This document shows positions 1 through 5,752 of a DNA stretch of 11,151 nt, piece after piece. Source of the DNA: an uncultured Eubacteriales bacterium (GTDB taxonomy: Bacteria; Bacillota; Clostridia; Christensenellales; Aristaeellaceae); the NCBI GenBank assembly GCA_900553905.1, contig USFL01000025.1, positions 1-11,151 on the forward strand, written 5' to 3'. The notes beneath the pieces are model-generated. The model was not told where the DNA came from and made no database searches. It was given only the letters and a program-made list of their open reading frames with translations. Within the stretch, counting starts at the first letter, position 1; each line of letters begins with the position of its first letter. The position numbers and the translations under genes are program-made.

Positions 1-1076
1 TCGTAGGTGCTCATGACCTCCATGTTCAGGTCCAGCTGGTTTTCGCCCTCGCGCAGCTTGCGGGCCATGACCACCAGGCGCAGGTTGTCGTCCGTACCGG
101 TGCAGGTGGACAGCGTGAGCAGCCGGTCGCCGGGCTGTACGTCCACCGTGCAATGATAGAGGGAACAGGCGCGTGCGGTTTCCACGTAGCTGTTGAAGGC
201 TTCCACGCTGTCAAAGCGCGAATAGTGCCAGAAGGGCAGGTAATGCGGCTGCCCGGCGCGGATATCCACCTCCGCCACGGCGAAGATGACATAGCGACCG
301 TTTTCGTAGAGGGTGTTGAAGTCGATGAAGGCATGCTCGCGGTAAAACTCCGCGCCCTTGACCTTGTACTTTTTGAGCATGCCGAACATCGCGCCCTCCT
401 TCATGTTGTGGCCGTGAATGACCATCTGGGTGGGCACGTGGATCAGATCGCAGTTTTCATCCAGGAACAGTGCGCCGGTTACGCTCTCCTGCTGCAGGGC
501 GTTGTGGGTGAGGTAGAATTCGTTGTCGCGCTGCACCACGGGTTCCTGAAGCTCGCCTTCGATGCTCAGCCAGGCCACAATGTCGCGGTTCTGCTCCTGC
601 AATTCGTCAAAGACGGAGGAGACGGACAGCCGGGGATTGTCCGGATAGATGGTGGGCCAAATCTCCTCGACGGTCAGGCTATCCGCGCCGGAAGCGGAGG
701 AAAGCAGAAGGGCCGAGTCCATGGATGCGGCGGGAACGGGCGAGGAGGCCGCGACGAGGGCTGCCGTGGGTGCGGCCGAAGGTGCGGCTTCGGATGTGGC
801 CGATGGTGCAGTTGAAGGGGCAGCCGTGGCCGGAGAGGATTCCTGAGCGGATTGGTAGAGCTGGTTCAGCTGCGCCGAGGCGTTGCGGGAGGCGGCGATA
901 TCGGCATAATAGCGAATCAGCAGGGCGGCGGAGGTGACAAATACACAGACACATGCGGCGATCACCACATAAAAGACGGGCTTGCGCAGGGGCTTTTTTT
1001 GCCGCCGGTTCGGGGAACCCGCATAGAGCCCGTGGGGATAGTAGCCGGAGCGGCCGGCTGGCTCCTTGTGCTTCAA
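1..1076 (-). CDS. srtB: Class B sortase, C-terminus cut by window edge
   Basis: This is a membrane-anchored cysteine transpeptidase that joins proteins carrying a sorting signal to peptidoglycan on the outer face of the membrane. It has 358 codons in the window and only the last few residues are missing. In order it shows a basic cytoplasmic N-terminus with RRQKK and RK, one membrane segment (about residues 34-54), an Ala/Ser/Pro/Thr-rich linker (about 79-118) and the sortase domain. The domain contains IHGHNMKEGAMFG with catalytic His223, TLSTC with nucleophile Cys325, and Arg333 in NLRLVV, which is the His-Cys-Arg triad. The IHGHNM form and the PVVQxDNxFYL stretch point to class B. I chose a TTG start because an AAAGGAG ribosome binding site lies 9 nt upstream; the nearby ATG at 1083-1081 is in a different frame that does not encode sortase. 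No LPXTG- or NPQTN-type substrate is visible in the window. Confidence 0.9.
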   Translation of the reverse strand, partial: MKHKEPAGRSGYYPHGLYAGSPNRRQKKPLRKPVFYVVIAACVCVFVTSAALLIRYYADIAASRNASAQLNQLYQSAQESSPATAAPSTAPSATSEAAPSAAPTAALVAASSPVPAASMDSALLLSSASGADSLTVEEIWPTIYPDNPRLSVSSVFDELQEQNRDIVAWLSIEGELQEPVVQRDNEFYLTHNALQQESVTGALFLDENCDLIHVPTQMVIHGHNMKEGAMFGMLKKYKVKGAEFYREHAFIDFNTLYENGRYVIFAVAEVDIRAGQPHYLPFWHYSRFDSVEAFNSYVETARACSLYHCTVDVQPGDRLLTLSTCTGTDDNLRLVVMARKLREGENQLDLNMEVMSTY

Positions 1077-1115
1077 GGCGCATCGCTCCTTTGGTAAACA
1101 GAAAAGGGTAGCATC

Positions 1116-1144
1116 ATTATACGGCGGGTTCCATCAAATGTCAA
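1116..1144 (-). promoter_or_regulatory. Sigma-A promoter of the sortase gene
   Basis: On the minus strand a perfect -35 box TTGACA (1144-1139) is followed by a 17-nt spacer and a perfect -10 box TATAAT (1121-1116). Transcription should start near 1109, leaving a short leader that holds the AAAGGAG site and the TTG start of the sortase gene. Both boxes match consensus, so strong vegetative expression is expected. Confidence 0.85.
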
Positions 1145-1224
1145 AAGGAAATGAAAGCCGCGCGCATAATCGGCTTTTGACCGGCGCACACTGCCCCGGA
1201 AAGCATAACGGAAGGAGATTGAAA

Positions 1225-1407
1225 ATGAAACCACGCGCCAGACAAACGCCGGTCAACCCGCCTGTGCCGGAGGTGGCGGAGCTGGCCTCGGCCACGGAAT
1301 GCACGGGGCTGATTCCCTCCGCCGTGCGCACGGCCGGTCAGGCCCACAGCTATGCCGAGCTCTATGCCATTCACGAGCAAAAGCCCGAGCGCGACGGCGA
1401 GGAATAA
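1225..1407 (+). CDS. Small protein of unknown function, 60 residues, with a CTGLIP motif
   Basis: I do not recognise a function. The protein starts at an ATG with GGAAGGAG 7 nt upstream, a good ribosome binding site, and ends in TAA. It has a basic N-terminus (MKPRARQ), a proline-rich stretch (PVNPPVPEV), a central ASATECTGLIPS segment with the only cysteine (Cys26), a SYAELYAIH segment and an acidic tail (ERDGEE). There is no signal peptide or membrane segment. My memory, not checked, is that short Clostridial proteins with an (E/D)CTGLIP core followed by a tyrosine-rich YxELY segment occur widely as unannotated ORFs. It lies divergent from the sortase gene and upstream of tRNA-Trp. No convincing sigma-A promoter lies directly upstream. 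The good ribosome binding site and conserved-looking core argue for a real gene. Confidence 0.65.
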   Translation: MKPRARQTPVNPPVPEVAELASATECTGLIPSAVRTAGQAHSYAELYAIHEQKPERDGEE

Positions 1408-1414
1408 GCCCCGC

Positions 1415-1447
1415 CCGGTCCCGTGCTGCGTTGCAGGACGGGACCGG
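1415..1447. repeat. Perfect 10-bp inverted repeat after the small ORF
   Basis: CCGGTCCCGT (1415-1424) and ACGGGACCGG (1438-1447) are perfect inverted arms around a 13-nt loop. They start 7 nt after the stop of the 60-residue ORF. There is no T-tract on either strand directly after the stem: the plus strand continues CGCACAAAAAACAG. It may end the upstream transcript by another route or protect its 3' end, but it is not a textbook intrinsic terminator. Confidence 0.6.
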
Positions 1448-1478
1448 CGCACAAAAAACAGATGTTTGGATTTTTCTG

Positions 1479-1507
1479 TTGACAAATCGGGAAAGGTCGT
1501 GTATACT
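1479..1507 (+). promoter_or_regulatory. Sigma-A promoter of tRNA-Trp
   Basis: A perfect TTGACA (1479-1484), a 17-nt spacer and TATACT (1502-1507) lie just before the tRNA. Transcription should begin near 1514, about 9 nt before the mature 5' end. A T-rich stretch directly upstream of the -35 box (about 1465-1478) could act as an UP element, as is common for stable RNA genes. Confidence 0.85.
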
Positions 1508-1522
1508 TTCAAATCGTTCCGT

Positions 1523-1596
1523 AGGGGCATGGTGTAATGGTAACACGTGGGTCTCCAAAACCTTTGTTGAGGGTTCGAATCCTTCTGCCCCTGCCA
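1523..1596 (+). tRNA. tRNA-Trp, anticodon CCA
   Basis: The gene folds as a normal cloverleaf of 74 nt with encoded CCA. The acceptor stem AGGGGCA pairs perfectly with TGCCCCT, followed by discriminator G1593 and CCA (1594-1596). The D stem is GTGT/ACAC. The anticodon loop CTCCAAA carries CCA at 1555-1557, which reads UGG. The T arm is GAGGG-TTCGAAT-CCTTC. The outer anticodon-stem pairs (T-T and G-T) are weak, but the inner three are good. It has its own promoter and terminator, so it is a single-gene transcription unit. Confidence 0.97.
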
Positions 1597-1598
1597 GG

Positions 1599-1637
1599 GT
1601 GGGCTGTCTTGCTTCGTGCAGATGGTTCACTTTTTTT
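1599..1637 (+). terminator. Intrinsic terminator of tRNA-Trp
   Basis: GTGGGCTGTC, a bulged T, and TGC pair with GCA and GATGGTTCAC around a TTCGT loop, using several G-T pairs. The stem (1599-1630) is followed by seven T residues (1631-1637). It begins 3 nt after the tRNA CCA end and finishes 8 nt before the stop codon of the convergent amidotransferase gene. Confidence 0.75.
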
Positions 1638-1644
1638 ATACCCT

Positions 1645-2373
1645 TCAATCGCCCCGCGCCGCGCGCGTCAGCCCCTCAAACAGCGCCGCCGCGCTGCGGT
1701 CGCGCCGGTACATCCGCTCCGGATGCCACTGCACGCCCAGAAAAAACGGCAGGGATTCATGCTCCACGGCCTCGATCACGCCGTCCGGAGCCAGGGCGCA
1801 CACGCGCAAGCTGCCGGCTTCCTTCACCGCCTGATGATGGAAGGAGTTGACGGCCAGCGTTTCCGCCCCGCCCAACAGACGCTCCAGCAGCGTCCCCGGC
1901 AAAACATCCACCGCATGGCTGGCGTAATGCCCGGGCGCGGTCTGCCGGTGCGCGAGGGGCGGCCTGCCGTCCGCCGTGCGGTACTGGCTGGGCAGATCCT
2001 GCCATAGCGAACCGCCCAGCGCCGCAGCCATCGCCTGCACGCCCCGGCAGATGCCCAGCGTGGGCAGCTCGCGCTGCGCCGCCAGGCACACCAGGCGCAT
2101 TTCAAAGGCGTCGCGCAGGGGGTTGACCTCGCCCAGCGCCTCGATGGGCTGCTGGCCGAAGAGCGCGGGAGATACATCGTTCCCGCCCGCCAGCAGGAGG
2201 CCGTCCAAGCGCGCAAGGCAGTCTTCCAGCATGCCGCCCTCCATGTCGGGGCTGAGCAGCACAGGCGCGCCGCCTGCGGCGATCACCGCCGTGAAATAGT
2301 CCCTGAGGATAAAGTGACGCGTTTCCTCCGCGTCGATGCTGCCCGATACGCCGATGAGCGGATATGCCGCCAT
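1645..2373 (-). CDS. Gamma-glutamyl-gamma-aminobutyrate hydrolase family protein (peptidase C26, PuuD-like)
   Basis: This is a cytoplasmic class I glutamine amidotransferase-fold hydrolase that probably cleaves gamma-glutamyl amide bonds; known PuuD relatives release GABA from gamma-glutamyl-GABA in putrescine breakdown. With the start at 2373 it has 242 residues, the usual family size. The N-terminal PLIGVSG strand, LLLAGGNDVSP (about 59-69), the nucleophile elbow LGICRG with Cys109, NSFHHQAVK (176-184) and GVQWHPE with His217 and Glu219 give the full Cys-His-Glu triad. The frame stays open further upstream, and a TTG at 2418 with AAAAGGG 10 nt before it would add 15 residues (MNPLRKKDDG...). 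Neither start has a strong ribosome binding site; I prefer 2373 because homologues begin just before PLIG. No polyamine gene lies nearby, so the substrate is unknown. I see no clear promoter in 2374-2573, and nothing else in that stretch. Confidence 0.85.
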   Translation of the reverse strand: MAAYPLIGVSGSIDAEETRHFILRDYFTAVIAAGGAPVLLSPDMEGGMLEDCLARLDGLLLAGGNDVSPALFGQQPIEALGEVNPLRDAFEMRLVCLAAQRELPTLGICRGVQAMAAALGGSLWQDLPSQYRTADGRPPLAHRQTAPGHYASHAVDVLPGTLLERLLGGAETLAVNSFHHQAVKEAGSLRVCALAPDGVIEAVEHESLPFFLGVQWHPERMYRRDRSAAALFEGLTRAARGD

Positions 2374-2573
2374 GCCTGCCGCCGCCTTTCCGTCGTCTTT
2401 CTTGCGCAAGGGGTTCAAGACGCAACCGCCCTTTTCCTGCCTGCCTGCAAAAGAAGATGCGCCCGGCACGCGAAAGATGCAGGCGGGGACAGCCCGAAAG
2501 CCGCCCGCATGAAAAAGGCGTTGAGCGTGCAACCTGCCCAGGAGACGCCCGCCGCGCGCATTCGGGGCATGCC

Positions 2574-2606
2574 AAAAGGAGCGGCCGCTTTCTAACGGCC
2601 GCTCCT
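2574..2606 (-). terminator. Intrinsic terminator of the SASP operon
   Basis: The minus strand carries AGGAGCGGCCG (2606-2596), an 8-nt loop and CGGCCGCTCCT (2587-2577), a perfect 11-bp GC-rich stem. It is followed by TTTT (the plus-strand A run begins at 2574). It lies about 20 nt after the stop of the second SASP gene. Confidence 0.8.
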
Positions 2607-2626
2607 CCTTCTGGCTTGAAGCGCGG

Positions 2627-2854
2627 TTACTGCTGGCCGCCGCTCATGGCGCGCTCGGCGTTTTCGATCAGGCGCTTGACCATGTAGCCGCCGATGTAGC
2701 CCGCCTGACGGCTGGGCAGATCGCCGTTGTAGCCCTGCTTGAGGTTGATGCCAAGCTCGTTGGCGATCTCAAACTTCATGTTGTTCAGGGCCTGCTTGGC
2801 TTCGGGAACCATGGTGCGATTGGAACTGGTGGTGTTCTGCTGATTCTGATACAT
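2627..2854 (-). CDS. Alpha/beta-type small acid-soluble spore protein (second gene of pair)
   Basis: This 75-residue DNA-binding protein should coat the spore chromosome, protect it from UV and heat damage, and serve as an amino acid store after germination. It carries both conserved family blocks: KFEIANELGI (about 28-37), with the Glu-Ile bond expected to be cut by the germination protease GPR, and GYNGDLPSRQAGYIGGYMVKRLIE (starting near residue 42; only key residues matter: GYxGxLxxRxxGxxGGxMVKRLIE). The N-terminus is rich in Gln, Asn and Ser. The ribosome binding site GGTGAAGGA lies 4-5 nt before the ATG. It is 30 nt downstream of the other SASP gene and is followed by a terminator, so the two form an operon. 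It has no membrane segment or cysteine, as expected. Confidence 0.96.
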   Translation of the reverse strand: MYQNQQNTTSSNRTMVPEAKQALNNMKFEIANELGINLKQGYNGDLPSRQAGYIGGYMVKRLIENAERAMSGGQQ

Positions 2855-2884
2855 TTTTCCTTCACCTCATCAATGATTTGCGCT

Positions 2885-3121
2885 TCAGCGCATGGTGTTG
2901 CCTCCCTGGGAAGCCATCTGGCGTTCGGCCTGCTCGATCAGGCGCTTGACCATGTAGCCGCCCACGTAGCCGTTGTCCCTGGAGCTAAGGTCGCCGTTAT
3001 AGCCCTGCTTGAAATTGATGCCCAATTCCTTGGCGATTTCGTATTTCATGCTGTCCAGGGCGGCGCGGGCCTGAGGCGCCTCGGGCCGGCTGCTCTTGCC
3101 GGTGCTCTGGCGGTTCACCAT
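2885..3121 (-). CDS. Alpha/beta-type small acid-soluble spore protein (first gene of pair)
   Basis: This 78-residue protein is a paralogue of the gene just downstream, with the same role in spore DNA protection. It contains KYEIAKELGI (GPR cut site at Glu-Ile) and the GYNGDLSSRDNGYVGGYMVK block. The N-terminus differs from its partner (basic, Ser/Arg/Pro-rich), and a few substitutions such as Lys in EIAKELG separate the two. The start ATG has a near-perfect GAGGAGGTG ribosome binding site 8 nt upstream. A candidate sigma-G promoter lies 33 nt upstream of the start. The gene is divergent from the rplJ-rplL operon. Confidence 0.96.
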   Translation of the reverse strand: MVNRQSTGKSSRPEAPQARAALDSMKYEIAKELGINFKQGYNGDLSSRDNGYVGGYMVKRLIEQAERQMASQGGNTMR

Positions 3122-3153
3122 CCGTTGTTCACCTCCTCAAGTGGGTTCAACGC

Positions 3154-3182
3154 TATTTTGGCCCTGCGGGCTGAAAATACGC
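3154..3182 (-). promoter_or_regulatory. Candidate sigma-G (forespore) promoter of the SASP operon
   Basis: On the minus strand GCGTA (3182-3178), a 17-nt spacer and CAAAATA (3160-3154) match the sigma-G consensus (about GHATR, 17-18 nt, CATNHTA) at 4 of 5 and 6 of 7 positions. The predicted start near 3147 gives a leader of about 25 nt that includes the ribosome binding site. SASP genes are normally read by sigma-G. The match is not perfect and was found by eye. Confidence 0.4.
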
Positions 3183-3232
3183 TGACAAATGTTTTCTTGG
3201 GAGGGAAACGAAGAAAAAAACGCCTTTTGCGC

Positions 3233-3260
3233 TTGACAAACGCCGCCCTTTGCGTATAAT
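3233..3260 (+). promoter_or_regulatory. Sigma-A promoter of rplJ-rplL
   Basis: A perfect TTGACA (3233-3238), a 16-nt spacer and a perfect TATAAT (3255-3260) precede the L10 leader. Transcription should start near 3267. An A-rich stretch at about 3210-3220 lies upstream and might help as an UP element. The promoter shows the L10 gene is transcribed here on its own rather than from an upstream rplK-rplA unit. Confidence 0.88.
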
Positions 3261-3280
3261 AGATGTCGATTCTTTTGGAA

Positions 3281-3400
3281 ACCTATGCCGAAGACAGCGG
3301 GTTGGCGGCTACGGCCCCGTAAAACCTCCCCGCCGAGGTGTAAGGCGGGAGAAATCCCCTGCGACTTGTTCGCCCTTGCGCCTGCAAGGGTTTTCTTTTT
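3281..3400 (+). promoter_or_regulatory. Ribosomal protein L10 leader (autoregulatory mRNA element)
   Basis: The untranslated leader holds the hallmark L10-leader blocks: ACCTATGCCGAAGACAGCGGG (3281-3301, split here: ACCTATGCCG then AAGACAGCGG) and CCTCCCCGCCGAGGT (3325-3339). These pair through ACCT/AGGT and GCGGG/CCCGC around an internal GGCGG-loop hairpin (3304-3318). This is the known binding site through which L10, or the L10-L12 complex, controls its own operon in Gram-positive bacteria. An intrinsic terminator follows at 3373-3400. AAGGCG (3342-3347) can pair with CGCCCTT (3371-3377), which overlaps the 5' arm of that terminator, so it is a possible antiterminator. The family assignment comes from remembered sequence blocks, not a covariance search. 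Confidence 0.85.
3373..3400 (+). terminator. Attenuator terminator inside the L10 leader
   Basis: CCCTTGC (3373-3379), loop GCCT and GCAAGGG (3384-3390) form a perfect 7-bp stem followed by TTTTCTTTTT (3391-3400). It lies 37 nt before the rplJ start codon and downstream of the L10-binding motif, the expected place for attenuation of the operon. Confidence 0.88.
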
Positions 3401-3436
3401 GGAATCGCAGCTTTTCAAAAAGGAGGTGCAACCCCA

Positions 3437-3949
3437 ATGAGCAAGAACATCGAGCTGAAAAAGCAGGTCGTCAGCGACATCGTCAAAAAGTTCCAGGATG
3501 CGCAGAGCGTGATCGTGGTCAAGTACAGCGGACTGACCGTGGAGCAGGTGACCGGGCTGCGCGCCCAGTTCCGCGCCAACGGCGTTGAGTACTGCGTGCT
3601 GAAGAACACCCTGGTGCGCCGCGCGCTCAAGGAGCTGAACATCGAAGGTCTGGACGAGGTGCTCAACGGCCCGTCGGCTTTCGCCTTCGGCATGAACGAC
3701 CCCGTCAGCCCCGCCAAGATCATCAACGACTTCATCGTCAAGAAGAAGAGCGACGCCATCGAGATCAAGGCCGGCCTGCTGGGCACCGAGCCCATGAGCA
3801 TGGAGCAGATCAAGGCCCTGGCCGAGATGCCCAGCCGCGAAGTGCTCCTGGCCCGCTTGGTCGGCAGCCTGCAGAGCAGCATCGCCAGCTTCGTGCGCGT
3901 GCTGGACGCGATCGCCAAGAAGGACTCCGAGGCCGCTCCCGAAGCCTGA
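3437..3949 (+). CDS. rplJ: 50S ribosomal protein L10
   Basis: L10 forms the base of the ribosomal stalk: its N-terminal domain binds 23S rRNA and its C-terminal helix holds L7/L12 dimers that recruit translation GTPases. The 170-residue length is typical. The N-terminus (KKQVVSDIVKKFQDAQSVIVVKYSGLTVEQVTGLR, key residues only: the VVxYxGLTVxQxxxLR block near 26-42), the VLKNTLVRRAL segment (about 54-64) and the GPSAFAFG loop (about 78-85) are all family-typical. The C-terminal helix (about 133-160) is the L12-binding part. A strong AAAGGAGGTG ribosome binding site lies 8 nt before the ATG. The gene follows an L10 leader with attenuator and precedes rplL by 61 nt. It is unusual that rplK-rplA do not lie upstream. 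Confidence 0.98.
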   Translation: MSKNIELKKQVVSDIVKKFQDAQSVIVVKYSGLTVEQVTGLRAQFRANGVEYCVLKNTLVRRALKELNIEGLDEVLNGPSAFAFGMNDPVSPAKIINDFIVKKKSDAIEIKAGLLGTEPMSMEQIKALAEMPSREVLLARLVGSLQSSIASFVRVLDAIAKKDSEAAPEA

Positions 3950-4010
3950 CAGGCTTCCCATTCCCCGCGCAAGCTAACCGAAAACCGATGATAGAATGGA
4001 GGCTATTCAC

Positions 4011-4382
4011 ATGACTCACGAGGAATTTATTGCCGAGATTGAGAAAATGACTGTGCTTGAGCTCAACGACCTGGTCAAGGCCCTGGAAGAGAAGTTCGGC
4101 GTGTCCGCCGCCGCCGCTGTTGTGGCTGTGCCCGGTGCCGCCGGCGCCGCCGCTCCCGCTGAGGAAGAAAAGACCGAGTTCGACGCCATCCTGAAGGATG
4201 CCGGCAGCGAGAAGATCAAGGTCATCAAGGTCGTGCGCGAGCTGACCGGCCTGGGCCTGAAGGAAGCCAAGGAATTCGTGGAATCCGCTCCCAAGACCAT
4301 CAAGGAAGCCGCTTCCAAGGAAGAGTGCGAGAAGATCAAGGCCAAGCTGGCCGAGGTCGGCGCGACTGTCGAAATCAAGTAA
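4011..4382 (+). CDS. rplL: 50S ribosomal protein L7/L12
   Basis: L7/L12 is the multi-copy stalk protein that contacts EF-Tu, EF-G and other translation GTPases. It has 123 residues from the ATG at 4011: an N-terminal dimerisation domain (about 1-33), an Ala/Val/Gly-rich flexible hinge (about 36-55) and the C-terminal factor-binding domain with [20 protein letters not shown] and [15 protein letters not shown] chose 4011 rather than the in-frame ATG at 3996, because the 3996 ATG overlaps the GGAGG ribosome binding site that sits 8 nt before 4011. The gene is followed by a strong terminator and then by a convergent methyltransferase, not by rpoB. Confidence 0.98.
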   Translation: MTHEEFIAEIEKMTVLELNDLVKALEEKFGVSAAAAVVAVPGAAGAAAPAEEEKTEFDAILKDAGSEKIKVIKVVRELTGLGLKEAKEFVESAPKTIKEAASKEECEKIKAKLAEVGATVEIK

Positions 4383-4398
4383 TTTCCCAGACGTAGAC

Positions 4399-4438
4399 AA
4401 GCGCCCGGAACGCCGTATGGCATTCCGGGCGCTTTTTC
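4399..4438 (+). terminator. Strong intrinsic terminator of rplJ-rplL
   Basis: AGCGCCCGGAA (4400-4410) pairs perfectly with TTCCGGGCGCT (4423-4433), and an inner GCC/GGC pair closes the loop. A TTTTTC run follows. It starts 17 nt after the rplL stop. The minus-strand side has no T-tract, so it should act only in the rplL direction. Confidence 0.92.
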
Positions 4439-4459
4439 TATGCCCTGCCGGCAAAGCGC

Positions 4460-5158
4460 CTATTTGAGCGCCCTGAGCATGGCGGTGTGACCGTCGCCCT
4501 CAAGGAAGCCCACCAGCTCCACGCTGCCAAATCCCGCTTCGCGCAGGCATTGCATCTCATGCGCCAAGGTGAGCGGCGTATCGAAGTGAACAAAGGCGTC
4601 CGCCGGCACGTTGTCCCGCGCCCGCCTGCGCGCGCATTCGTCCATGGCCGCATCCTCCATGGCCTGCGACGTGGCTATGTAGTCGCATTCCAGATAGCAT
4701 CCGCCGGGCTTGAGCGCGCGGCGGAGCTTCTCAAACAGCTCTGTTTTCTGCGCGGCGGGCCAGTGATGCAGCGTTTCAAAGGAAACGGCCGCGTCGAAGC
4801 GGCTGTCGCCCAGATCGCAGGCGAAATAGTCCGCGCACAGCAGCGTGAGCCGCCTCCCGGCATGCTTGCGGGCAAGCCGGCCCAGCATATCGGGCGAAAG
4901 ATCGATGCCCGTCACCGCCAGGCCGGGAAAGCGTTCAAAGATGCGGTCCAGCTCCAGGCCCGTGCCGCAGCCCAGGTCCAGCAACGTCTCCGCGCCGGGC
5001 GGCAGAAGCGAGGCCATCCAGCGGTAGTGCTCACGCCAGCGCGCCATGTGGGCTTCATAATCTCCCACGCGCGCGTCAAAGAAAGCCCTCATGCCCTCCA
5101 GCGGCTCGTCACGGGTGGTCTCCCGCCACGCCTCCCATTCCCGAAACGCTTCGTCCAT
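4460..5158 (-). CDS. Class I SAM-dependent methyltransferase, substrate unknown
   Basis: This 232-residue protein should transfer a methyl group from S-adenosylmethionine to an unknown acceptor. Motif I is TLLDLGCGTG (58-67), followed by the acidic end of strand 2 in VTGIDLSPDML (Asp86, which would hold the ribose), LLCADYFACDL, and SFETLHHWP after strand 4. ALKPGGCYLECDYIA is the usual post-motif strand. The N-terminal helical lid (FREWEAW...FFDARVGDYEAHM) matches small-molecule methyltransferases of the methyltransf_11/25 type. The ribosome binding site GGAGG lies 8 nt before the ATG. The start is 3 nt after the stop of the acetyltransferase gene, so it is the third gene of the rqcH operon and probably translationally coupled. 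Confidence 0.88.
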   Translation of the reverse strand: MDEAFREWEAWRETTRDEPLEGMRAFFDARVGDYEAHMARWREHYRWMASLLPPGAETLLDLGCGTGLELDRIFERFPGLAVTGIDLSPDMLGRLARKHAGRRLTLLCADYFACDLGDSRFDAAVSFETLHHWPAAQKTELFEKLRRALKPGGCYLECDYIATSQAMEDAAMDECARRRARDNVPADAFVHFDTPLTLAHEMQCLREAGFGSVELVGFLEGDGHTAMLRALK

Positions 5159-5161
5159 ACC

Positions 5162-5752
5162 TTATGCCTCCGCATTCAGCGCCGCGAGGCGCTCTTCCAT
5201 TTCCCCGCGGCATTGGCAGAAAGGCGTGATGGGCGCAGGGGAAGGGTCGAAATCGTTGAGCTGCTTGACCATCCAGACCGACGTCAGCCATTGGCCGTGC
5301 TTGTAGCCGCTGGAGGTGAGGCGCGCCGCCTCGGCAAAGCCGAAGGCGCGGTGCAGGGCCAGGCTTGCCTCGTTGGTGGAGGTGATGACGGCCAGGACCT
5401 GCCGGAAGCCCTGCCGCGCGAGAAAGGGCAGGAGCGCCTCATAGAGCCTGCGGCCAACGCCTGCGCGGCGCGGCGCATCGGGGGCGAGAAAGATGGTCAG
5501 CTCGGCAAAATAGCGATAGCCCGTCTGCGGACGGAAGGACTCGGCGCAGGCATAGCCCAGAAAGCGGCCCGTTTCGTCCTCCGCGATCAGCCAGGGGTAG
5601 GTTTCCAGCTGTTTTTGGATTTCTCCGGCGCGCTCCTCCACGCTGGGGTTGATCTCGTTGAAGGTGGCGGTGGAGGCGATCACGTAATGGCCGAAGGTCT
5701 CATGGATGAGCCGCGCGTCCTGGGGCGCGGCGATGCGAAGGCGGATGTTCAT
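5162..5752 (-). CDS. GNAT-family N-acetyltransferase, phosphinothricin/L-amino acid acetyltransferase-like
   Basis: This 196-residue cytoplasmic enzyme should move an acetyl group from acetyl-CoA to an amine. It starts with IRLRIAAPQDARLIHETF, followed by the STATFNEINPSVEER stretch typical of the phosphinothricin/MnaT (L-amino acid N-acyltransferase) branch. The acetyl-CoA loop is RRAGVG (95-100) after the ELTIFL strand; Glu84 is a candidate general base by comparison with that branch. NEASLALHRAFGF is motif B. The C-terminal ITPFCQCRGEMEERLAALNAEA tail extends beyond the usual fold by about 20 residues. The ATG overlaps the rqcH stop as ATGA, and GGAAGGAGG lies 9 nt upstream, so the two are translationally coupled. 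The natural substrate cannot be read from the sequence. Confidence 0.9.
   Translation of the reverse strand: MNIRLRIAAPQDARLIHETFGHYVIASTATFNEINPSVEERAGEIQKQLETYPWLIAEDETGRFLGYACAESFRPQTGYRYFAELTIFLAPDAPRRAGVGRRLYEALLPFLARQGFRQVLAVITSTNEASLALHRAFGFAEAARLTSSGYKHGQWLTSVWMVKQLNDFDPSPAPITPFCQCRGEMEERLAALNAEA

Noticed and set aside
153..815. 220-codon plus-strand open frame over the sortase region
   Set aside because: It is antisense to the sortase domain with its complete His-Cys-Arg motifs, and it has no recognisable domain or ribosome binding site.
1165..1209. Plus-strand promoter for the 60-residue ORF (CATAAT at 1165 or TTGACC at 1177 with CATAAC at 1204)
   Set aside because: The first has no -35 (CAAAAG) and the second has a 21-nt spacer and a poor -10, so neither can be supported.
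1645..2532. Full-length open frame of the amidotransferase starting at 2532
   Set aside because: The TTG at 2532 has no ribosome binding site and the extra 53 residues look unlike the family, which starts near PLIGVSG; they are probably untranslated upstream sequence.
3996..4010. ATG at 3996 as the rplL start
   Set aside because: It overlaps the GGAGG ribosome binding site of the ATG at 4011, and the added MEAIH is not typical of L7/L12.
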